64,000 nucleotides of DNA from an uncultured Tolumonas sp. (GTDB lineage Bacteria; Pseudomonadota; Gammaproteobacteria; Enterobacterales; Aeromonadaceae). Made by a program: the position numbers and the translations under genes. Where the stretch lies: assembly GCF_963676665.1 (NCBI RefSeq), contig NZ_OY781371.1, forward strand, positions 186,001-250,000, in the 5' to 3' direction. This document shows positions 50,550-61,001 of this stretch, in pieces. Every line of letters begins with the position of its first letter. Positions within the stretch are counted from its first letter, which is position 1. A model generated the notes under the pieces. That model was not told where the DNA came from and did not search any database. It saw only the letters and a list, made by a program, of their open reading frames with translations.

Positions 50550-53417
50550 TTACTCTGCTTCAGCAGGGCGTCCTGCAGGGGCCGACGCTTGTTGTTTCAG
50601 GTTCGATGTACCGGCAGCACGTCCACTACCATTCACTGGTTTACGCTGATAAGGTGGATAATCACCTTTTGGCGGCACAGGTGGTAATGGTGTTTCCGCT
50701 GGTCGAGTCATTTCCGCATTCGCAAAGCGAACGCGAGCAATAACGCCTCGAACTTCTGCTTTAGCTACTGGTGCTACTGTTACAGCAGCAGTAATAACTG
50801 GAACTGGTTCAGTTGTTACGACTTCCTTAGCTACTACCTGTACTGGTTCTACTACAGCAACAACAGGTGCTTCAACAGTATCTAGAGCAACAGGAACGAT
50901 GACATCAGCGATCGTCACGTTATTAGCGGCAACATCAGCCTGAACTTGCTGGATTACAGCGGTGTCTGCGTCTGCAGCAATTTCTGGCACTGCACTCTCA
51001 ACAGCCGTAGCTGGTTGTTCAGAACTAACAGAAGCTGTTGTCACAAGCGTAGTTGGCGGTAATTGTTCAGCTACTGGAGTAACAACCAAAGCTTCCACTA
51101 CTGGTGTTGTTGTAGTCGCTTCAGTGTTCGTTTCTACTGCAACGGTTTCCTGAACATCTTTCTCTGTATTGCGTTCCGTATTATTACGGCGGCGACGAGT
51201 ACGAGTTTGCTGTTCAGTTGCTGTTTCTGCATCAGATTTATCAACAACGATTTCAGGTTGAGCTGTTTCATTAGTCACTCGCACTTTTTTGCTGCGAGTA
51301 TTCCGACGTTCACGGCGCTCTTCTACGCGCTGCTCTTTACGGGCAACATCTTGCTGTTCTTCAACACCTGGAGCTGCAACTTCATTACGAGGCTTACGCT
51401 CTTTTGGTGCCCGTTCTGGTCTGGTCGCTGTTGGTTCTTTTTCTACCGCGTTATCGCGTTGAACTCGTTCTGGACGTTCAGTTCGCTCAGGTCTTTCAGT
51501 CCGTTCAGGACGAGGACGACGTGGTTGACGTGTCTGCGTGGTTTGCGCTTTCTCATCAGTCGTCACTGAACCAGAAACTTCATCTTCACGATTACGACCA
51601 GCGTAAGGTGTGTTACGTTTCCGGTTATTATTGCGGTTATCACGACGACGCGGTTGCTGTGGGCGTTCCTTTGTCGTTTCTTGTTCTTCGATAGCTGGCG
51701 TTTTAGCTGGTGATTTGAACAAAGAACCAATCCAGCTAAACAGTTGTGATAAGACACCTTCAGAGGCTGGTTTTGCCGCAGGAGAAGCCGGGGCCGGAGT
51801 AACAGGGGTTGGTGCCGGCACAGTTGGTGCAGCAAAGCCTTGTAACGCAGGCTGTTCAGTTGGCGTAATAATCAACTGTGGTTTTGGCTGATATTCTTCC
51901 ACTGGCGCATCAGTTTTTAATTCATAACTGAGTGCATCGCTTTCTTCACCTGAACGGAAGCGTGACACTTCAAAGTGCGGTGTTTCCAGACGAGTATTTG
52001 GAATGATCAGCAACTGGACGTTATGACGTTGTTCCAGTTTTAATACTGCCTGACGTTTTTCGTTTAACAGATAGGCAGCAACATCAACCGGTACCTGAGC
52101 AATAACCTGCTCGGTGTTGTCTTTTAATGCTTCTTCTTCAATTAAACGCAGAATGCTCAAGGCCAGTGATTCGTTATCACGAATAAAGCCCTGACCACTA
52201 CAGCGCGGGCAGACATGGGTACTTGATTCATTTAATGAAGGGCGCAGGCGCTGGCGCGACAGTTCCAACAAACCAAAGCGAGATATACGACCTAACTGAA
52301 TGCGAGCACGATCCTGACGCACTGCATCACGCAGGCGGTTTTCTACTTCGCGTTGATGACGTACCGGTGTCATATCGATGAAGTCGATAACAATCAAACC
52401 ACCTAAGTCACGCAGACGTAATTGGCGAGCAATTTCATCGGCTGCTTCCAAGTTGGTCTGCAGTGCCGTTTCTTCGATATCTCCGCCTTTAGTTGCGCGA
52501 GATGAGTTGATATCGATTGAAGTTAAGGCTTCTGTTGGATCAATAACAATCGAGCCGCCGGAAGGCAAACGCACTTCACGTTGGAAAGCAGATTCAATCT
52601 GGCTTTCGATCTGGAAGTGGGTAAAAAGCGGGATTTCACTCTTGTAGAGTTTTACTCTGTTCAGGAAATCAGGGCGAACTAATTCAATGTGTTGTTTCGC
52701 GCGCTCAAAAATAGTTTCGCTGTCGATTAGAATTTCACCGATATCGCGGCGCAGATAATCACGAATAGCACGAACGATAACGTTACTTTCCTGATGGATC
52801 AGGAAAGGTGCAGCGCGGTTGCTAGAAGCGTTTTTAATCGCATTCCAATGTTTCAGCAGAATGTTTAAATCCCACTCCAGCTCTTCTTGTGATTTACCAA
52901 CACCAGCGGTACGCACGATCAAACCCATACCGGCTGGTACTTCCAGTCCGTTCATGGCTTCTTTCAGTTCGGTACGTTCATCACCTTCAATGCGACGAGA
53001 AATACCGCCAGCACGAGGGTTGTTTGGCATCAGCACCAGATAGCTACCAGCCAGACTGATAAAGCTGGTTAACGCGGCACCTTTGTTGCCACGCTCTTCT
53101 TTATCGATCTGAACAATAACTTCTAAACCTTCCTTGATCACTTCCTTGATATTAGGGCGACCGTGGAAGGTATAGTTTTCAGGAAAATATTCGCGGGCGA
53201 TCTCTTTGAGCGGCAGGAAACCATGGCGATCAGCACCATAATCAACGAAGGCTGCTTCCAGACTCGGTTCGACCCGGGTAATTTTACCTTTATAAATATT
53301 GGCTTTTTTCTGTTCGTGGCCTGGGCTTTCGATATCCAGGTCATAAATACGCTGCCCATCAACGAGGGCAACGCGCAACTCTTCTTCCTGAGTCGCGTTA
53401 ATTAGCATTCTTTTCAT
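50550..53417 (-). CDS. rne: Ribonuclease E
   Basis: RNase E starts most mRNA decay and processes rRNA and tRNA, and scaffolds the degradosome at the inner membrane. The 955-residue protein has the S1 domain (about 35-120), the DNase I-like catalytic region with [19 protein letters not shown] near 300 and VIDFIDM near 345, the zinc-link CPRC near 404, and a long disordered tail rich in Arg, Glu, Pro and Val. The tail is shorter than in E. coli (1061 in total). The frame is open to 53459, but the ATG at 53417 ([14 protein letters not shown]) is the family start. A structured leader lies upstream. Confidence 0.97.
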   Translation of the reverse strand: MKRMLINATQEEELRVALVDGQRIYDLDIESPGHEQKKANIYKGKITRVEPSLEAAFVDYGADRHGFLPLKEIAREYFPENYTFHGRPNIKEVIKEGLEVIVQIDKEERGNKGAALTSFISLAGSYLVLMPNNPRAGGISRRIEGDERTELKEAMNGLEVPAGMGLIVRTAGVGKSQEELEWDLNILLKHWNAIKNASSNRAAPFLIHQESNVIVRAIRDYLRRDIGEILIDSETIFERAKQHIELVRPDFLNRVKLYKSEIPLFTHFQIESQIESAFQREVRLPSGGSIVIDPTEALTSIDINSSRATKGGDIEETALQTNLEAADEIARQLRLRDLGGLIVIDFIDMTPVRHQREVENRLRDAVRQDRARIQLGRISRFGLLELSRQRLRPSLNESSTHVCPRCSGQGFIRDNESLALSILRLIEEEALKDNTEQVIAQVPVDVAAYLLNEKRQAVLKLEQRHNVQLLIIPNTRLETPHFEVSRFRSGEESDALSYELKTDAPVEEYQPKPQLIITPTEQPALQGFAAPTVPAPTPVTPAPASPAAKPASEGVLSQLFSWIGSLFKSPAKTPAIEEQETTKERPQQPRRRDNRNNNRKRNTPYAGRNREDEVSGSVTTDEKAQTTQTRQPRRPRPERTERPERTERPERVQRDNAVEKEPTATRPERAPKERKPRNEVAAPGVEEQQDVARKEQRVEERRERRNTRSKKVRVTNETAQPEIVVDKSDAETATEQQTRTRRRRNNTERNTEKDVQETVAVETNTEATTTTPVVEALVVTPVAEQLPPTTLVTTASVSSEQPATAVESAVPEIAADADTAVIQQVQADVAANNVTIADVIVPVALDTVEAPVVAVVEPVQVVAKEVVTTEPVPVITAAVTVAPVAKAEVRGVIARVRFANAEMTRPAETPLPPVPPKGDYPPYQRKPVNGSGRAAGTSNLKQQASAPAGRPAEAE

Positions 53418-53749
53418 TAAAATCTCTGTTTTTGTAAATTGTTTTATTATGTACTTCACAGTTGCTCGAAACAGACACTACCGGCCTCGGGTCTTAATGG
53501 CATGTGGTTAGCAACCTCTCGGTTGGATACATGCGTGAGGCGCACTTTTAGGCGAATTCATGTTTCCTCCCTTGCGACAAGGGGGCGGGTGAAGAATCGA
53601 TGATTTTCTGTGATAGCGAGCTACAGACAACAATCAGCTTTACGCTTTATATAGAAAATCGCTCCATTATTCCATTTTCCTCTGAAACTACGCAAGGCAT
53701 GCTGTAATGAGTTTGCGACAATCATCAATCGCTGAGTTAGAATTAACAC
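53418..53749 (-). promoter_or_regulatory. rne 5' leader and divergent rne/rluC promoters
   Basis: This 332-base gap probably holds a long rne leader. On the minus strand it contains a nested hairpin (outer GCATGT / ACATGC at 53500-53505 and 53529-53534, inner CAACC / GGTTG at 53512-53516 and 53521-53525 with a 4-base loop) and a second one (CCCTTG / CAAGGG, 53569-53583). In E. coli a long structured leader allows RNase E to limit its own mRNA, and the same role is likely here. The rluC promoter lies in the remainder. Confidence 0.65.
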
Positions 53750-54694
53750 ATGAATAATACAAATCCTGGCGTACAGTTCATCACTATTGATGCTGAGCAA
53801 GATGGACAACGCATAGATAACTTTTTGAAAACTCAGCTAAAAGGGGTTCCTAAGAGCCTCATTTACCGTATTTTGCGCAAAGGAGAGGTGCGAGTTAATA
53901 AAAAACGCATTAAACCTGAGTATAAACTCTGTGTTGGCGATGAAATTCGTGTTCCTCCTGTTCGCGTTGCCGAAGAGAATGAGCTGCCGTCGTCAAAACT
54001 CGGTTCAGTGCAAGCATTGGCTCATCAAATCATCTTTGAAGATGATGCGATCATCGTGTTGAATAAACCATCCGGTTTAGCGGTACATGGTGGGAGTGGT
54101 CTGAGCTTTGGCGTGATCGAAGGCTTGCGCGCGTTAAGGCCAGAAAGTCGTTTTCTGGAATTGGTACACCGTCTGGATCGTGATACGTCAGGCCTGTTGT
54201 TGGTGGCAAAAAAGCGCAGTGCGCTGAAACATTTGCACGAACAATTACGTGTAAAAACGATGCGCAAGCAATATCTGGCTTTGGTGCGCGGACAATGGCA
54301 GCCACATGTCAAAGTCGTGAATGCGCCGTTGCTGAAAAACATTCTTCAGTCTGGCGAGCGTATTGTTCGGGTAAATAGTGAAGGTAAACCTTCTGAAACC
54401 CGTTTCCAGATCATGCAGAAATTTGCTCATGCCACTTTGGTGATGGCAAGCCCGATCACGGGGCGGACACACCAGATCCGTGTGCATACATTGCATGCCG
54501 GGCACCCAATTGCTTGTGACGATAAGTATGGTGAACGTGAATTTGACGAACAGGTGAAAAAAGCCGGTTTACACCGCTTATTCTTACATGCCTATCGTTT
54601 AACATTTATACACCCAGTAACGGGCAAGGAAATGTCGGTTGAAGCGCCACTCGATAAAGAGTTGCAGTCAGCATTAGATCGTTTGGAAAAATAG
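53750..54694 (+). CDS. rluC: 23S rRNA pseudouridine synthase RluC
   Basis: RluC makes pseudouridines 955, 2504 and 2580 in 23S rRNA. The 314-residue protein has an N-terminal S4 RNA-binding domain (about 20-80, IDNFLKTQLKGVPKSLIYR) and the catalytic aspartate in VHRLDRDTSG near 145, with GRTHQIRVH later. It is divergent from rne, the same arrangement as in E. coli. No clear ribosome binding site is seen. The HAD gene begins 1 base after its stop. Confidence 0.95.
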   Translation: MNNTNPGVQFITIDAEQDGQRIDNFLKTQLKGVPKSLIYRILRKGEVRVNKKRIKPEYKLCVGDEIRVPPVRVAEENELPSSKLGSVQALAHQIIFEDDAIIVLNKPSGLAVHGGSGLSFGVIEGLRALRPESRFLELVHRLDRDTSGLLLVAKKRSALKHLHEQLRVKTMRKQYLALVRGQWQPHVKVVNAPLLKNILQSGERIVRVNSEGKPSETRFQIMQKFAHATLVMASPITGRTHQIRVHTLHAGHPIACDDKYGEREFDEQVKKAGLHRLFLHAYRLTFIHPVTGKEMSVEAPLDKELQSALDRLEK

Positions 54695-54695
54695 T

Positions 54696-55361
54696 ATGAA
54701 ACAGTATCAACTCATCATTTTTGACTGGGATGGTACGCTGATGGATTCGGTCGGTCGGATCGTCTCCTCTATGCAAAAAGCGGCACAGGCTAGTCATCTA
54801 GCTGTGCCGCCAGCCAGTTCAGTCAAAGACATTATTGGACTTAGCTTACAAGTGTCGATGCAGCGTCTGTTTCCGCAAGCGTCAGATGAGCAGCATAAAA
54901 CGTTGATTCAGCATTATAGTAACTACTATAAACATCTTGATGATACACCGACGCCGTTATTTTCTGGTATCGATCGTATGATGCAGCAACTGTATGCAAG
55001 TGGGAAATCGCTGGCCGTTGCAACCGGTAAATCACGCAATGGTTTAGAACGTGTATTGCTTGAAACCGACATGACATCGCTGTTTTGTGCGCGTCGGGGT
55101 GCCGATGAGGCTAAATCAAAGCCAGACCCACTCATGCTGCAACAAATTTTAGATGAACTAAACATGCCACCACAGTCTGCTGTGATGGTTGGCGATTCAG
55201 TGCACGACTTAGCGATGGCGCAGGCTATCGGTATGGACAGCATCGGTGTGACCTGGGGCGTGCATGATAAAGCAATGTTAGAACATCATCAGCCGGTTGC
55301 TATCGTTGATACAGTTGCCGAATTGCACCAGCGACTGTCTGGCAGCAGCCTCCATCAATAA
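54696..55361 (+). CDS. HAD-superfamily phosphatase
   Basis: The 221-residue protein has the HAD motifs: nucleophile in IIFDWDGTLMDS near 10-20, a Thr in VATGKSR near 109, and motif III/IV in KSKPDPLMLQQIL and MVGDSVHDLAMAQAIG. The cap is helical, as in subfamily IA (phosphoglycolate phosphatase or beta-phosphoglucomutase-like). The substrate cannot be assigned. It is coupled to rluC, starting one base after that stop, which is a common pairing in Vibrio and Aeromonas relatives. Confidence 0.88.
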   Translation: MKQYQLIIFDWDGTLMDSVGRIVSSMQKAAQASHLAVPPASSVKDIIGLSLQVSMQRLFPQASDEQHKTLIQHYSNYYKHLDDTPTPLFSGIDRMMQQLYASGKSLAVATGKSRNGLERVLLETDMTSLFCARRGADEAKSKPDPLMLQQILDELNMPPQSAVMVGDSVHDLAMAQAIGMDSIGVTWGVHDKAMLEHHQPVAIVDTVAELHQRLSGSSLHQ

Positions 55362-55393
55362 TACAGATCACAGCCTGATAATTCGGGCTGATC

Positions 55394-55981
55394 TTATAAT
55401 GGTAACTCAACTCCCCAAGCTGCAAACATATCCACCAAAGCAATCAACGGCAGCCCAATCAAGGTATTTGGATCGCGGCCTTCCAGTTGCTGGAATAAGC
55501 TGATCCCTAACCCTTCTGATTTAAAGCTGCCGGCACAATCAAAAGGTTTTTCTGCGCTGACATACCGTTCAATTTGCGATAATGATAAGGTGCGGAAATG
55601 TACATGGAATGGTTCCGCTAATAGCTGATAACGATCTAAGGCTGCATCAAACAAACATAAGCCGGTATAAAAGCTGATCTTCTGACCTGATGCGGCTTGT
55701 AATTGTGCGATAGCGGCTGATACGGAGCCGGGTTTGCCAACGATTTCTCCGTTAATGGTGCAAACCTGATCACTGCCAATAATCCAACTAGTGGTGTTTG
55801 TTTTTGCTACGGCCTGGGCTTTTTCTAATGCCAGACGTTGTACGAGTTGTATTGCCTCTTCCGCAGTTTTTGGCGTTTCATCTATATGTGGTGCGACAAA
55901 ACGGAAGGGGAGAGCTAATTTCTCTAATAGTGCCCGACGGTAAACAGAGGTCGATGCCAGTATCAAATCAGGTGTTATCAT
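55394..55981 (-). CDS. yceF: Maf-like nucleotide pyrophosphatase YceF
   Basis: YceF is a Maf-family house-cleaning pyrophosphatase that hydrolyses 7-methyl-GTP. The 195-residue protein has the N-terminal LILASTSVYRRALLEKL, the DETP motif, IIGSDQVC near 68 and CAGSFKSEGLGI. It matches E. coli YceF better than the longer Maf paralogue. It converges with the HAD gene and is divergent from yceD, the order seen in E. coli. Confidence 0.93.
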   Translation of the reverse strand: MITPDLILASTSVYRRALLEKLALPFRFVAPHIDETPKTAEEAIQLVQRLALEKAQAVAKTNTTSWIIGSDQVCTINGEIVGKPGSVSAAIAQLQAASGQKISFYTGLCLFDAALDRYQLLAEPFHVHFRTLSLSQIERYVSAEKPFDCAGSFKSEGLGISLFQQLEGRDPNTLIGLPLIALVDMFAAWGVELPL

Positions 55982-56120
55982 AAAATCATCAAAACATGAG
56001 AAGATGTTATTAGCATATCATGTCACACATCCGTAGCAGTCTCTCTTCATCAGCGAATAGACGGTATCGAATGGTTTTTCCTTTGACTATCGAGAGCGGT
56101 ATCTATATCATGCCCGCCTT

Positions 56121-56642
56121 ATGCAAAAGGTAAAACTGCCCATAAAGATCGACCCCGTACGTTGTGCCGCTAAACGCCTTGATTATCAAGGTATTGTTGA
56201 AGCCAAGCACATGACGCGACTGGTCGAATCCTCGAACGGAATTGTTGGTGATATTGAAGCTGATCTGAGCTTTTTCACTGATCCTCAAGGCTTAGTTGTC
56301 ATGCAGGGAACTGCATCGGTTACTTTGATCGTAGAGTGTCAGCGTTGTTCAGGTGAATTTGAATACCACTGCAAGGCTGATTTTTCGTATACTCCTCTTT
56401 TGAGGAACACGATAGAGGATGAACTGCCAGAATCTTACGAGTTGATTCAACTTGATGAAAATGGCGAGTTTGATCTTAACGAGCTGATTGAGGATGAATT
56501 AATTCTTAGTCTGCCGATCGTGGCTATGCACCCATTGGAGGAATGTCCAATGGCAGGCGCGCAAATGACGTGGGGTGAGATCGACCCTGCTGATGAGCGT
56601 CCAAACCCATTTGCTGTTCTAACTAGTTTGAAACGCAAGTAA
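56121..56642 (+). CDS. yceD: YceD (DUF177) 23S rRNA accumulation protein
   Basis: YceD is required for normal accumulation of 23S rRNA in E. coli. The 173-residue protein begins MQKVKLPIKIDPVRCAAKRL and has the DUF177 CxxC segment VECQRCSGEFEYHC near 73-86, an acidic middle and the C-terminal NPFAVLTSLKRK. It is the first gene of the rpmF-plsX-fab operon and lies 20 bases before rpmF. Confidence 0.93.
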   Translation: MQKVKLPIKIDPVRCAAKRLDYQGIVEAKHMTRLVESSNGIVGDIEADLSFFTDPQGLVVMQGTASVTLIVECQRCSGEFEYHCKADFSYTPLLRNTIEDELPESYELIQLDENGEFDLNELIEDELILSLPIVAMHPLEECPMAGAQMTWGEIDPADERPNPFAVLTSLKRK

Positions 56643-56662
56643 GTTAATTAGGAGTAAGGTCA

Positions 56663-56827
56663 ATGGCCGTACAACAGAACCGTAAAACCCGTTCACGTCG
56701 TGGCATGCGTCGTTCTCACGATGCGCTGTCAGCAGTGCAGTTGAGCGTTGATGCAACTAGCGGTGAAACTCATCGTCGTCACCATGTGACCGCTGATGGT
56801 TACTATCGTGGTAAAAAGGTAATCTAA
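56663..56827 (+). CDS. rpmF: Ribosomal protein L32
   Basis: This 54-residue basic protein of the large ribosomal subunit begins [20 protein letters not shown] and ends [10 protein letters not shown]. It lacks the zinc-binding cysteines of the other L32 type, as in E. coli, and is two residues shorter. GGAGTAAGG precedes the ATG. It lies between yceD and plsX, the order conserved in gammaproteobacteria. Confidence 0.97.
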   Translation: MAVQQNRKTRSRRGMRRSHDALSAVQLSVDATSGETHRRHHVTADGYYRGKKVI

Positions 56828-56851
56828 GTTCTGTAAACGCAGATCTGCCTT

Positions 56852-57871
56852 TTGTCAGTTCTAACGGTTGCGTTAGATGCCATGGGGGGGGACTTCGGTC
56901 CCTCCGAAACAGTGCCTGCCGCTGCGCAGGCACTGTTGCTTTTGCCGCAAATCAACATTCTGTTGGTTGGTGATCAAGTTCAATTAGTTCCCTTGCTGGA
57001 ACAATATTCCCTCGACACACATCCTAGATTACAGCTCATTCATACTTCGCAATCTGTCTCAATGGCGGAGCGACCTGTTATTGCTCTACGTAACAAAACT
57101 GACTCATCTATGCGAGTGATGCTGGAGTTGGTGCGATCGGGCCAAGCTCAGGCTTGTGTCAGTGGCGGTAATACTGGAGCATTAATGGTGATGGCGATGC
57201 GGGTGATTACTATGTTGCCGCATTTAAAGCGCCCGGCGCTGTGTTCATCTCTGCCGAATCTTCGTGGACAACATACCGTCATGCTTGATCTGGGGTGTAA
57301 TGTTAATTGTACGCCTGAGATGTTATGGCAATTTGCCTGTATGGGTGATTTGGTCGCAAAACATGTACATGCTATTTCTTCTCCCAAAATTGCCTTATTA
57401 AATGTAGGTGAAGAGGTTATTAAAGGCAGTAAACTGGTGCAGGAAACAGCGGAATTACTGGCAGCAAATGATCAATTTAACTACATCGGTTTTCTGGAAG
57501 GTGATCAACTGATCTCTGGTCAAGCCGATGTAATTGTCTGCGATGGTTTTACCGGAAATATTGCATTAAAGACGGCAGAAGGGATTGCTAGATTTTTTTA
57601 CAGCCAATTAAAGGCTCTTAATGGCTCTCTTTTGGCAAAAAATAAACCAAATTCTACTGATGGAATACAAACGTCTTTGTCAGTAATGCATCCAGACCAC
57701 TATAATGGTGCCAGTCTTCTGGGGCTAAATGGTATCGTAATTAAAAGTCATGGGCGCGCCGACCGGCGGGCTTTGTCTAATGCCATTCTGCATGCAGTGG
57801 CTGAGATCGAACAACAGTTGCCTCGTCGGATCTCAGAACGCTTTATCGCAGAACACACACACGAGCGCTAA
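56852..57871 (+). CDS. plsX: Phosphate acyltransferase PlsX
   Basis: PlsX converts acyl-ACP to acyl-phosphate and links fatty acid to phospholipid synthesis. The 339-residue protein has [18 protein letters not shown] at its start, [18 protein letters not shown], and [16 protein letters not shown] later. The start is a TTG at 56852: an in-frame stop lies six codons upstream, and later ATGs would remove the conserved core. The ribosome binding site is weak, so expression may be low or coupled to rpmF. A run of eight G (56884-56891) lies at codons 11-14. Confidence 0.93.
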   Translation: MSVLTVALDAMGGDFGPSETVPAAAQALLLLPQINILLVGDQVQLVPLLEQYSLDTHPRLQLIHTSQSVSMAERPVIALRNKTDSSMRVMLELVRSGQAQACVSGGNTGALMVMAMRVITMLPHLKRPALCSSLPNLRGQHTVMLDLGCNVNCTPEMLWQFACMGDLVAKHVHAISSPKIALLNVGEEVIKGSKLVQETAELLAANDQFNYIGFLEGDQLISGQADVIVCDGFTGNIALKTAEGIARFFYSQLKALNGSLLAKNKPNSTDGIQTSLSVMHPDHYNGASLLGLNGIVIKSHGRADRRALSNAILHAVAEIEQQLPRRISERFIAEHTHER

Positions 57872-57879
57872 TTCACTTT

Positions 57880-58836
57880 ATGTTCAGTAAAATTCTTGGT
57901 ACGGGTAGCTATGTACCCGAAAAGGTTCGTACTAACGCAGATCTTGAGCGTATGGTCGAAACCAGTGATGAATGGATCGTGGAAAGAACCGGCATCCGGG
58001 AACGCCGTATTGCTGGAGACAATGAAACAGTAGCCTCATTGTCTTTTCAGGCTGCCCAACTGGCGTTATCCGCGGCAGGGATCTCTGCTGCAGAACTGGA
58101 TATGATTATTGTCGCTACGACCAGTGCTGAAAATGCGTTTCCGGCAGCGGCTTGCGAATTACAAGCTATGCTGGATCGTCCTGGTATCCCAGCATTTGAT
58201 CTGGCGGCGGCTTGTGCTGGTTTTACCTATGCGCTGAGTGTGGCAGATCAATTTATTCGCACTGGAAATGTAAAACATATTCTGGTCGTTGGGGCAGATA
58301 CATTATCTCGCGCCTGCGAGCCTAATGATCGTGGCACTATTATTCTGTTTGGTGATGGCGCAGGCGCCGTTGTATTAGGTGCATCAGAAGAGCAAGGTAT
58401 TTTATCTACCCATTTATTCGCTGATGGTCGCTATGGTGAGTTGTTAAAACTACCACAGGCGCAGCGTGGCGCTGAAGATACAGATAATGCCTACATGTAT
58501 ATGAAAGGTAATGACGTATTTAAAGTCGCTGTTACCCGCTTGAGTGAGTTGGTAACACAGACACTGGACGCGAATAATATCGATAAATCTGAACTGGATT
58601 GGCTGGTTCCGCATCAAGCTAACTGGCGCATTATCAGTGCGACAGCCAAAAAATTGGGTATGTCGATGGATCAGGTGATCCTGACATTGGACCGTCACGG
58701 TAATACATCTGCAGCATCAGTGCCGATTGCATTGGATGAAGGTGTGCGTGATGGCCGGATCAAGCGTGGCCAATTGCTGTTGTTAGAAGCATTTGGTGGC
58801 GGCTTTACCTGGGGTTCAGCTTTGGTTCGTTATTGA
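57880..58836 (+). CDS. fabH: 3-oxoacyl-ACP synthase III
   Basis: FabH condenses acetyl-CoA with malonyl-ACP and so starts fatty acid synthesis. The 318-residue protein has the catalytic Cys112 ([12 protein letters not shown]), His near 245 (VPHQANWRI) and Asn near 275 ([10 protein letters not shown]). It begins 8 bases after plsX and ends 19 bases before fabD in the fab operon. Confidence 0.96.
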   Translation: MFSKILGTGSYVPEKVRTNADLERMVETSDEWIVERTGIRERRIAGDNETVASLSFQAAQLALSAAGISAAELDMIIVATTSAENAFPAAACELQAMLDRPGIPAFDLAAACAGFTYALSVADQFIRTGNVKHILVVGADTLSRACEPNDRGTIILFGDGAGAVVLGASEEQGILSTHLFADGRYGELLKLPQAQRGAEDTDNAYMYMKGNDVFKVAVTRLSELVTQTLDANNIDKSELDWLVPHQANWRIISATAKKLGMSMDQVILTLDRHGNTSAASVPIALDEGVRDGRIKRGQLLLLEAFGGGFTWGSALVRY

Positions 58837-58855
58837 GAAAGAAAGGAAATAAAAA

Positions 58856-59791
58856 ATGAGTAAGTTTGCAATTGCCTTCCCGGGACAAGGCTCTCAGAGC
58901 GTTGGCATGCTGGCTGAATTGGCCGAGGCCTATCCAATCATTAAAGAAACCTTCGCTGAAGCCAGTGCGGTATTAGGTTATGACTTGTTTGAATTGGTTA
59001 TGCAAGGCCCAGCGGAAGAGTTGAATAAAACCTGGAAAACGCAGCCAGCTTTATTGACGAGCTCAGTCGCATTGTGGCGTTTGTGGCAGGCTCAAGGTGG
59101 CGCGACACCAGCTGTTATGGCGGGTCATAGCTTAGGTGAGTATTCAGCTTTGGTTTGTGCCGGTGCATTGAATTTTGCTGATGCGGTTAAGCTGGTGGAA
59201 TTACGCGGTCAGGCTATGCAACGCGCAGTACCGGAAGGTGTTGGTGCAATGGCCGCTATCATCGGTTTGGATAATGATTCTATTGCTGCCAATTGTGAAA
59301 AAGCTGCACAAGGTCAGGTTGTCTCTCCGGTTAATTTTAACTCTCCAGGTCAGGTTGTTATTGCCGGCCATAAAGAAGCCGTTGAACGTGCCAATGTATT
59401 GATGAAAGAGTCTGGTGCTAAGCGTGCTTTACCGTTACCAGTTAGTGTGCCTTCTCACTGTGCGTTGATGAAGCCAGCGGCAGAAGAGTTGGCGATTGCA
59501 TTAGATAAACTGGAAGTTAAAGCGCCTGTTATCCCTGTAATCAATAACGCGGATGTGGCAACTGTGACTGATCCGGCTGCCATCAAAGACGCCTTGGTTC
59601 GTCAGTTATACAGCCCGGTACGTTGGACTGAGACTGTGGAAAGAATGGCGAGCGAAGAGATCACTTTTGAGATCGAAATGGGACCAGGCAAAGTATTGTC
59701 AGGCCTGGTAAAACGAATTGATAAACGTGTAGACGGTAGTGCGATTAACGACGTAGCCGGTTTGCAAGATGCGTTGAGCAAAGTTCAGTAA
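58856..59791 (+). CDS. fabD: Malonyl-CoA:ACP transacylase
   Basis: FabD loads malonyl groups on acyl carrier protein. The 311-residue protein starts MSKFAIAFPGQGSQSVGMLA; the nucleophile is Ser92 in GHSLGEYSAL, and the partner His lies near 200 (VPSHCALMKPAAEEL). The ribosome binding site is AAAGGAAA. It is followed by fabG after 11 bases. Confidence 0.97.
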   Translation: MSKFAIAFPGQGSQSVGMLAELAEAYPIIKETFAEASAVLGYDLFELVMQGPAEELNKTWKTQPALLTSSVALWRLWQAQGGATPAVMAGHSLGEYSALVCAGALNFADAVKLVELRGQAMQRAVPEGVGAMAAIIGLDNDSIAANCEKAAQGQVVSPVNFNSPGQVVIAGHKEAVERANVLMKESGAKRALPLPVSVPSHCALMKPAAEELAIALDKLEVKAPVIPVINNADVATVTDPAAIKDALVRQLYSPVRWTETVERMASEEITFEIEMGPGKVLSGLVKRIDKRVDGSAINDVAGLQDALSKVQ

Positions 59792-59802
59792 GAGGAATTA
59801 CA

Positions 59803-60537
59803 ATGAGTTTCCAAGGTAAAGTAGTACTGGTCACTGGCGCTAGCCGCGGTATCGGTAAAGCAATTGCTCAGACATTTGTTGCGCGTGGCGCAACCGTTGT
59901 TGGTACTGCAACCAGCGAATCAGGTGCTGCAGCTATCGGTGAATATCTGGGCGAAGCTGGCGCTGGTCTGGTATTGAACGTAACGGAACAGTCTTCTATT
60001 GACGCATTATTTGATGCTATCAAAGCAAAATATGGTGAAGTTGATATTCTGGTTAATAACGCCGGTATCACGCGTGACAATTTGCTGATGCGTATGAAAG
60101 ATGACGAGTGGGATGATATCATCCAGACGAATCTTTCCTCAGTTTACCGTTTATCTAAAGCGGTATTACGCAGCATGATGAAAAAACGCCACGGCCGTAT
60201 CATTAGCATTGGCTCTGTTGTGGGTACAATGGGCAATGCGGGCCAAACTAACTATGCAGCAGCTAAAGCGGGTTTGTTAGGGTTTACCAAATCATTAGCT
60301 CGTGAAGTCGGTTCCCGTGGGATCACAGTAAACGCTGTTGCTCCCGGTTTTATTGAAACAGATATGACGCATGTTCTGAATGATGAACAGCGTAACGGAA
60401 TTCTGAGTCAAGTGCCTGCCGGCCGCTTGGGGTCTGCTCAGGAAATTGCTTCTGCAGTGGCATTTTTGGCCTCTGATGAGGCTGCTTATATCACCGGTGA
60501 AACATTGCATGTTAACGGTGGTATGTACATGGTTTAA
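59803..60537 (+). CDS. fabG: 3-oxoacyl-ACP reductase
   Basis: FabG reduces 3-oxoacyl-ACP with NADPH. The 244-residue short-chain dehydrogenase has the TGASRGIGKAIA nucleotide-binding motif near 12-23, NNAG near 86-89, and the catalytic Ser (SIGSVVG near 138), Tyr151 and Lys155 (YAAAK). It follows fabD closely; 148 bases separate it from acpP, which probably has its own promoter. Confidence 0.97.
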   Translation: MSFQGKVVLVTGASRGIGKAIAQTFVARGATVVGTATSESGAAAIGEYLGEAGAGLVLNVTEQSSIDALFDAIKAKYGEVDILVNNAGITRDNLLMRMKDDEWDDIIQTNLSSVYRLSKAVLRSMMKKRHGRIISIGSVVGTMGNAGQTNYAAAKAGLLGFTKSLAREVGSRGITVNAVAPGFIETDMTHVLNDEQRNGILSQVPAGRLGSAQEIASAVAFLASDEAAYITGETLHVNGGMYMV

Positions 60538-60685
60538 GAGTCATTGAGGTCTGTTTTCGGCGAAAAATAGAGGAATATCTCTAAAATCCTGAATCGACAG
60601 CCCCCAAGAGTCTTGCAAACTATGAACAATTGAATACACTACGACAACACACGCATTTGCGTATTTCTAAAGGAAAAATCGGGTC

Positions 60686-60922
60686 ATGAGTACTATCGAA
60701 GAACGCGTAAAAAAAATTATCATCGAACAACTGGGTGTTAAAGAAGAAGACGTTAAATCAGCAGCATCTTTTGTTGATGATTTGGGTGCTGACTCTTTGG
60801 ATACCGTTGAGCTGGTAATGGCGCTGGAAGAAGAGTTCGATACTGAAATCCCTGATGAAGATGCAGAAAAGATCACTACTGTTCAAGCTGCTATCGATTA
60901 CATCCTTTCTCATCAGGACTAA
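60686..60922 (+). CDS. acpP: Acyl carrier protein
   Basis: AcpP carries the growing acyl chain on a 4'-phosphopantetheine arm. The 78-residue acidic protein has the attachment serine in [10 protein letters not shown] (residue 37 counting Met) and is nearly identical to E. coli ACP. AAAGGAAA precedes the ATG. A hairpin terminator lies between acpP and fabF, so read-through may set the fabF level. Confidence 0.98.
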   Translation: MSTIEERVKKIIIEQLGVKEEDVKSAASFVDDLGADSLDTVELVMALEEEFDTEIPDEDAEKITTVQAAIDYILSHQD

Positions 60923-60933
60923 TCGCCTGACAG

Positions 60934-60965
60934 CAGGAGCGTGGTTCTAACGCTCCTGTTTCTTG
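60934..60965 (+). terminator. acpP terminator
   Basis: CAGGAGCG (60934-60941) and CGCTCCTG (60951-60958) form an 8-bp stem with a 9-base loop, followed by a T-rich tract interrupted by CTTG. It sits in the short acpP-fabF gap, so it probably attenuates rather than ends the operon. Confidence 0.75.
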
Positions 60966-61001
60966 TTTTAACATCCGTATTTTCCTCCCGGAGGCTTTCC
61001 T

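Noticed and set aside
50550..51750. Repetitive [20 protein letters not shown] coding stretch as a mobile or satellite repeat
   Set aside because: It is in frame and part of the low-complexity RNase E scaffold tail, which is typical of the protein.
51063..51891. Several plus-strand frames opposite the rne tail
   Set aside because: They are opposite-strand shadows of the biased, repetitive C-terminal tail of RNase E.
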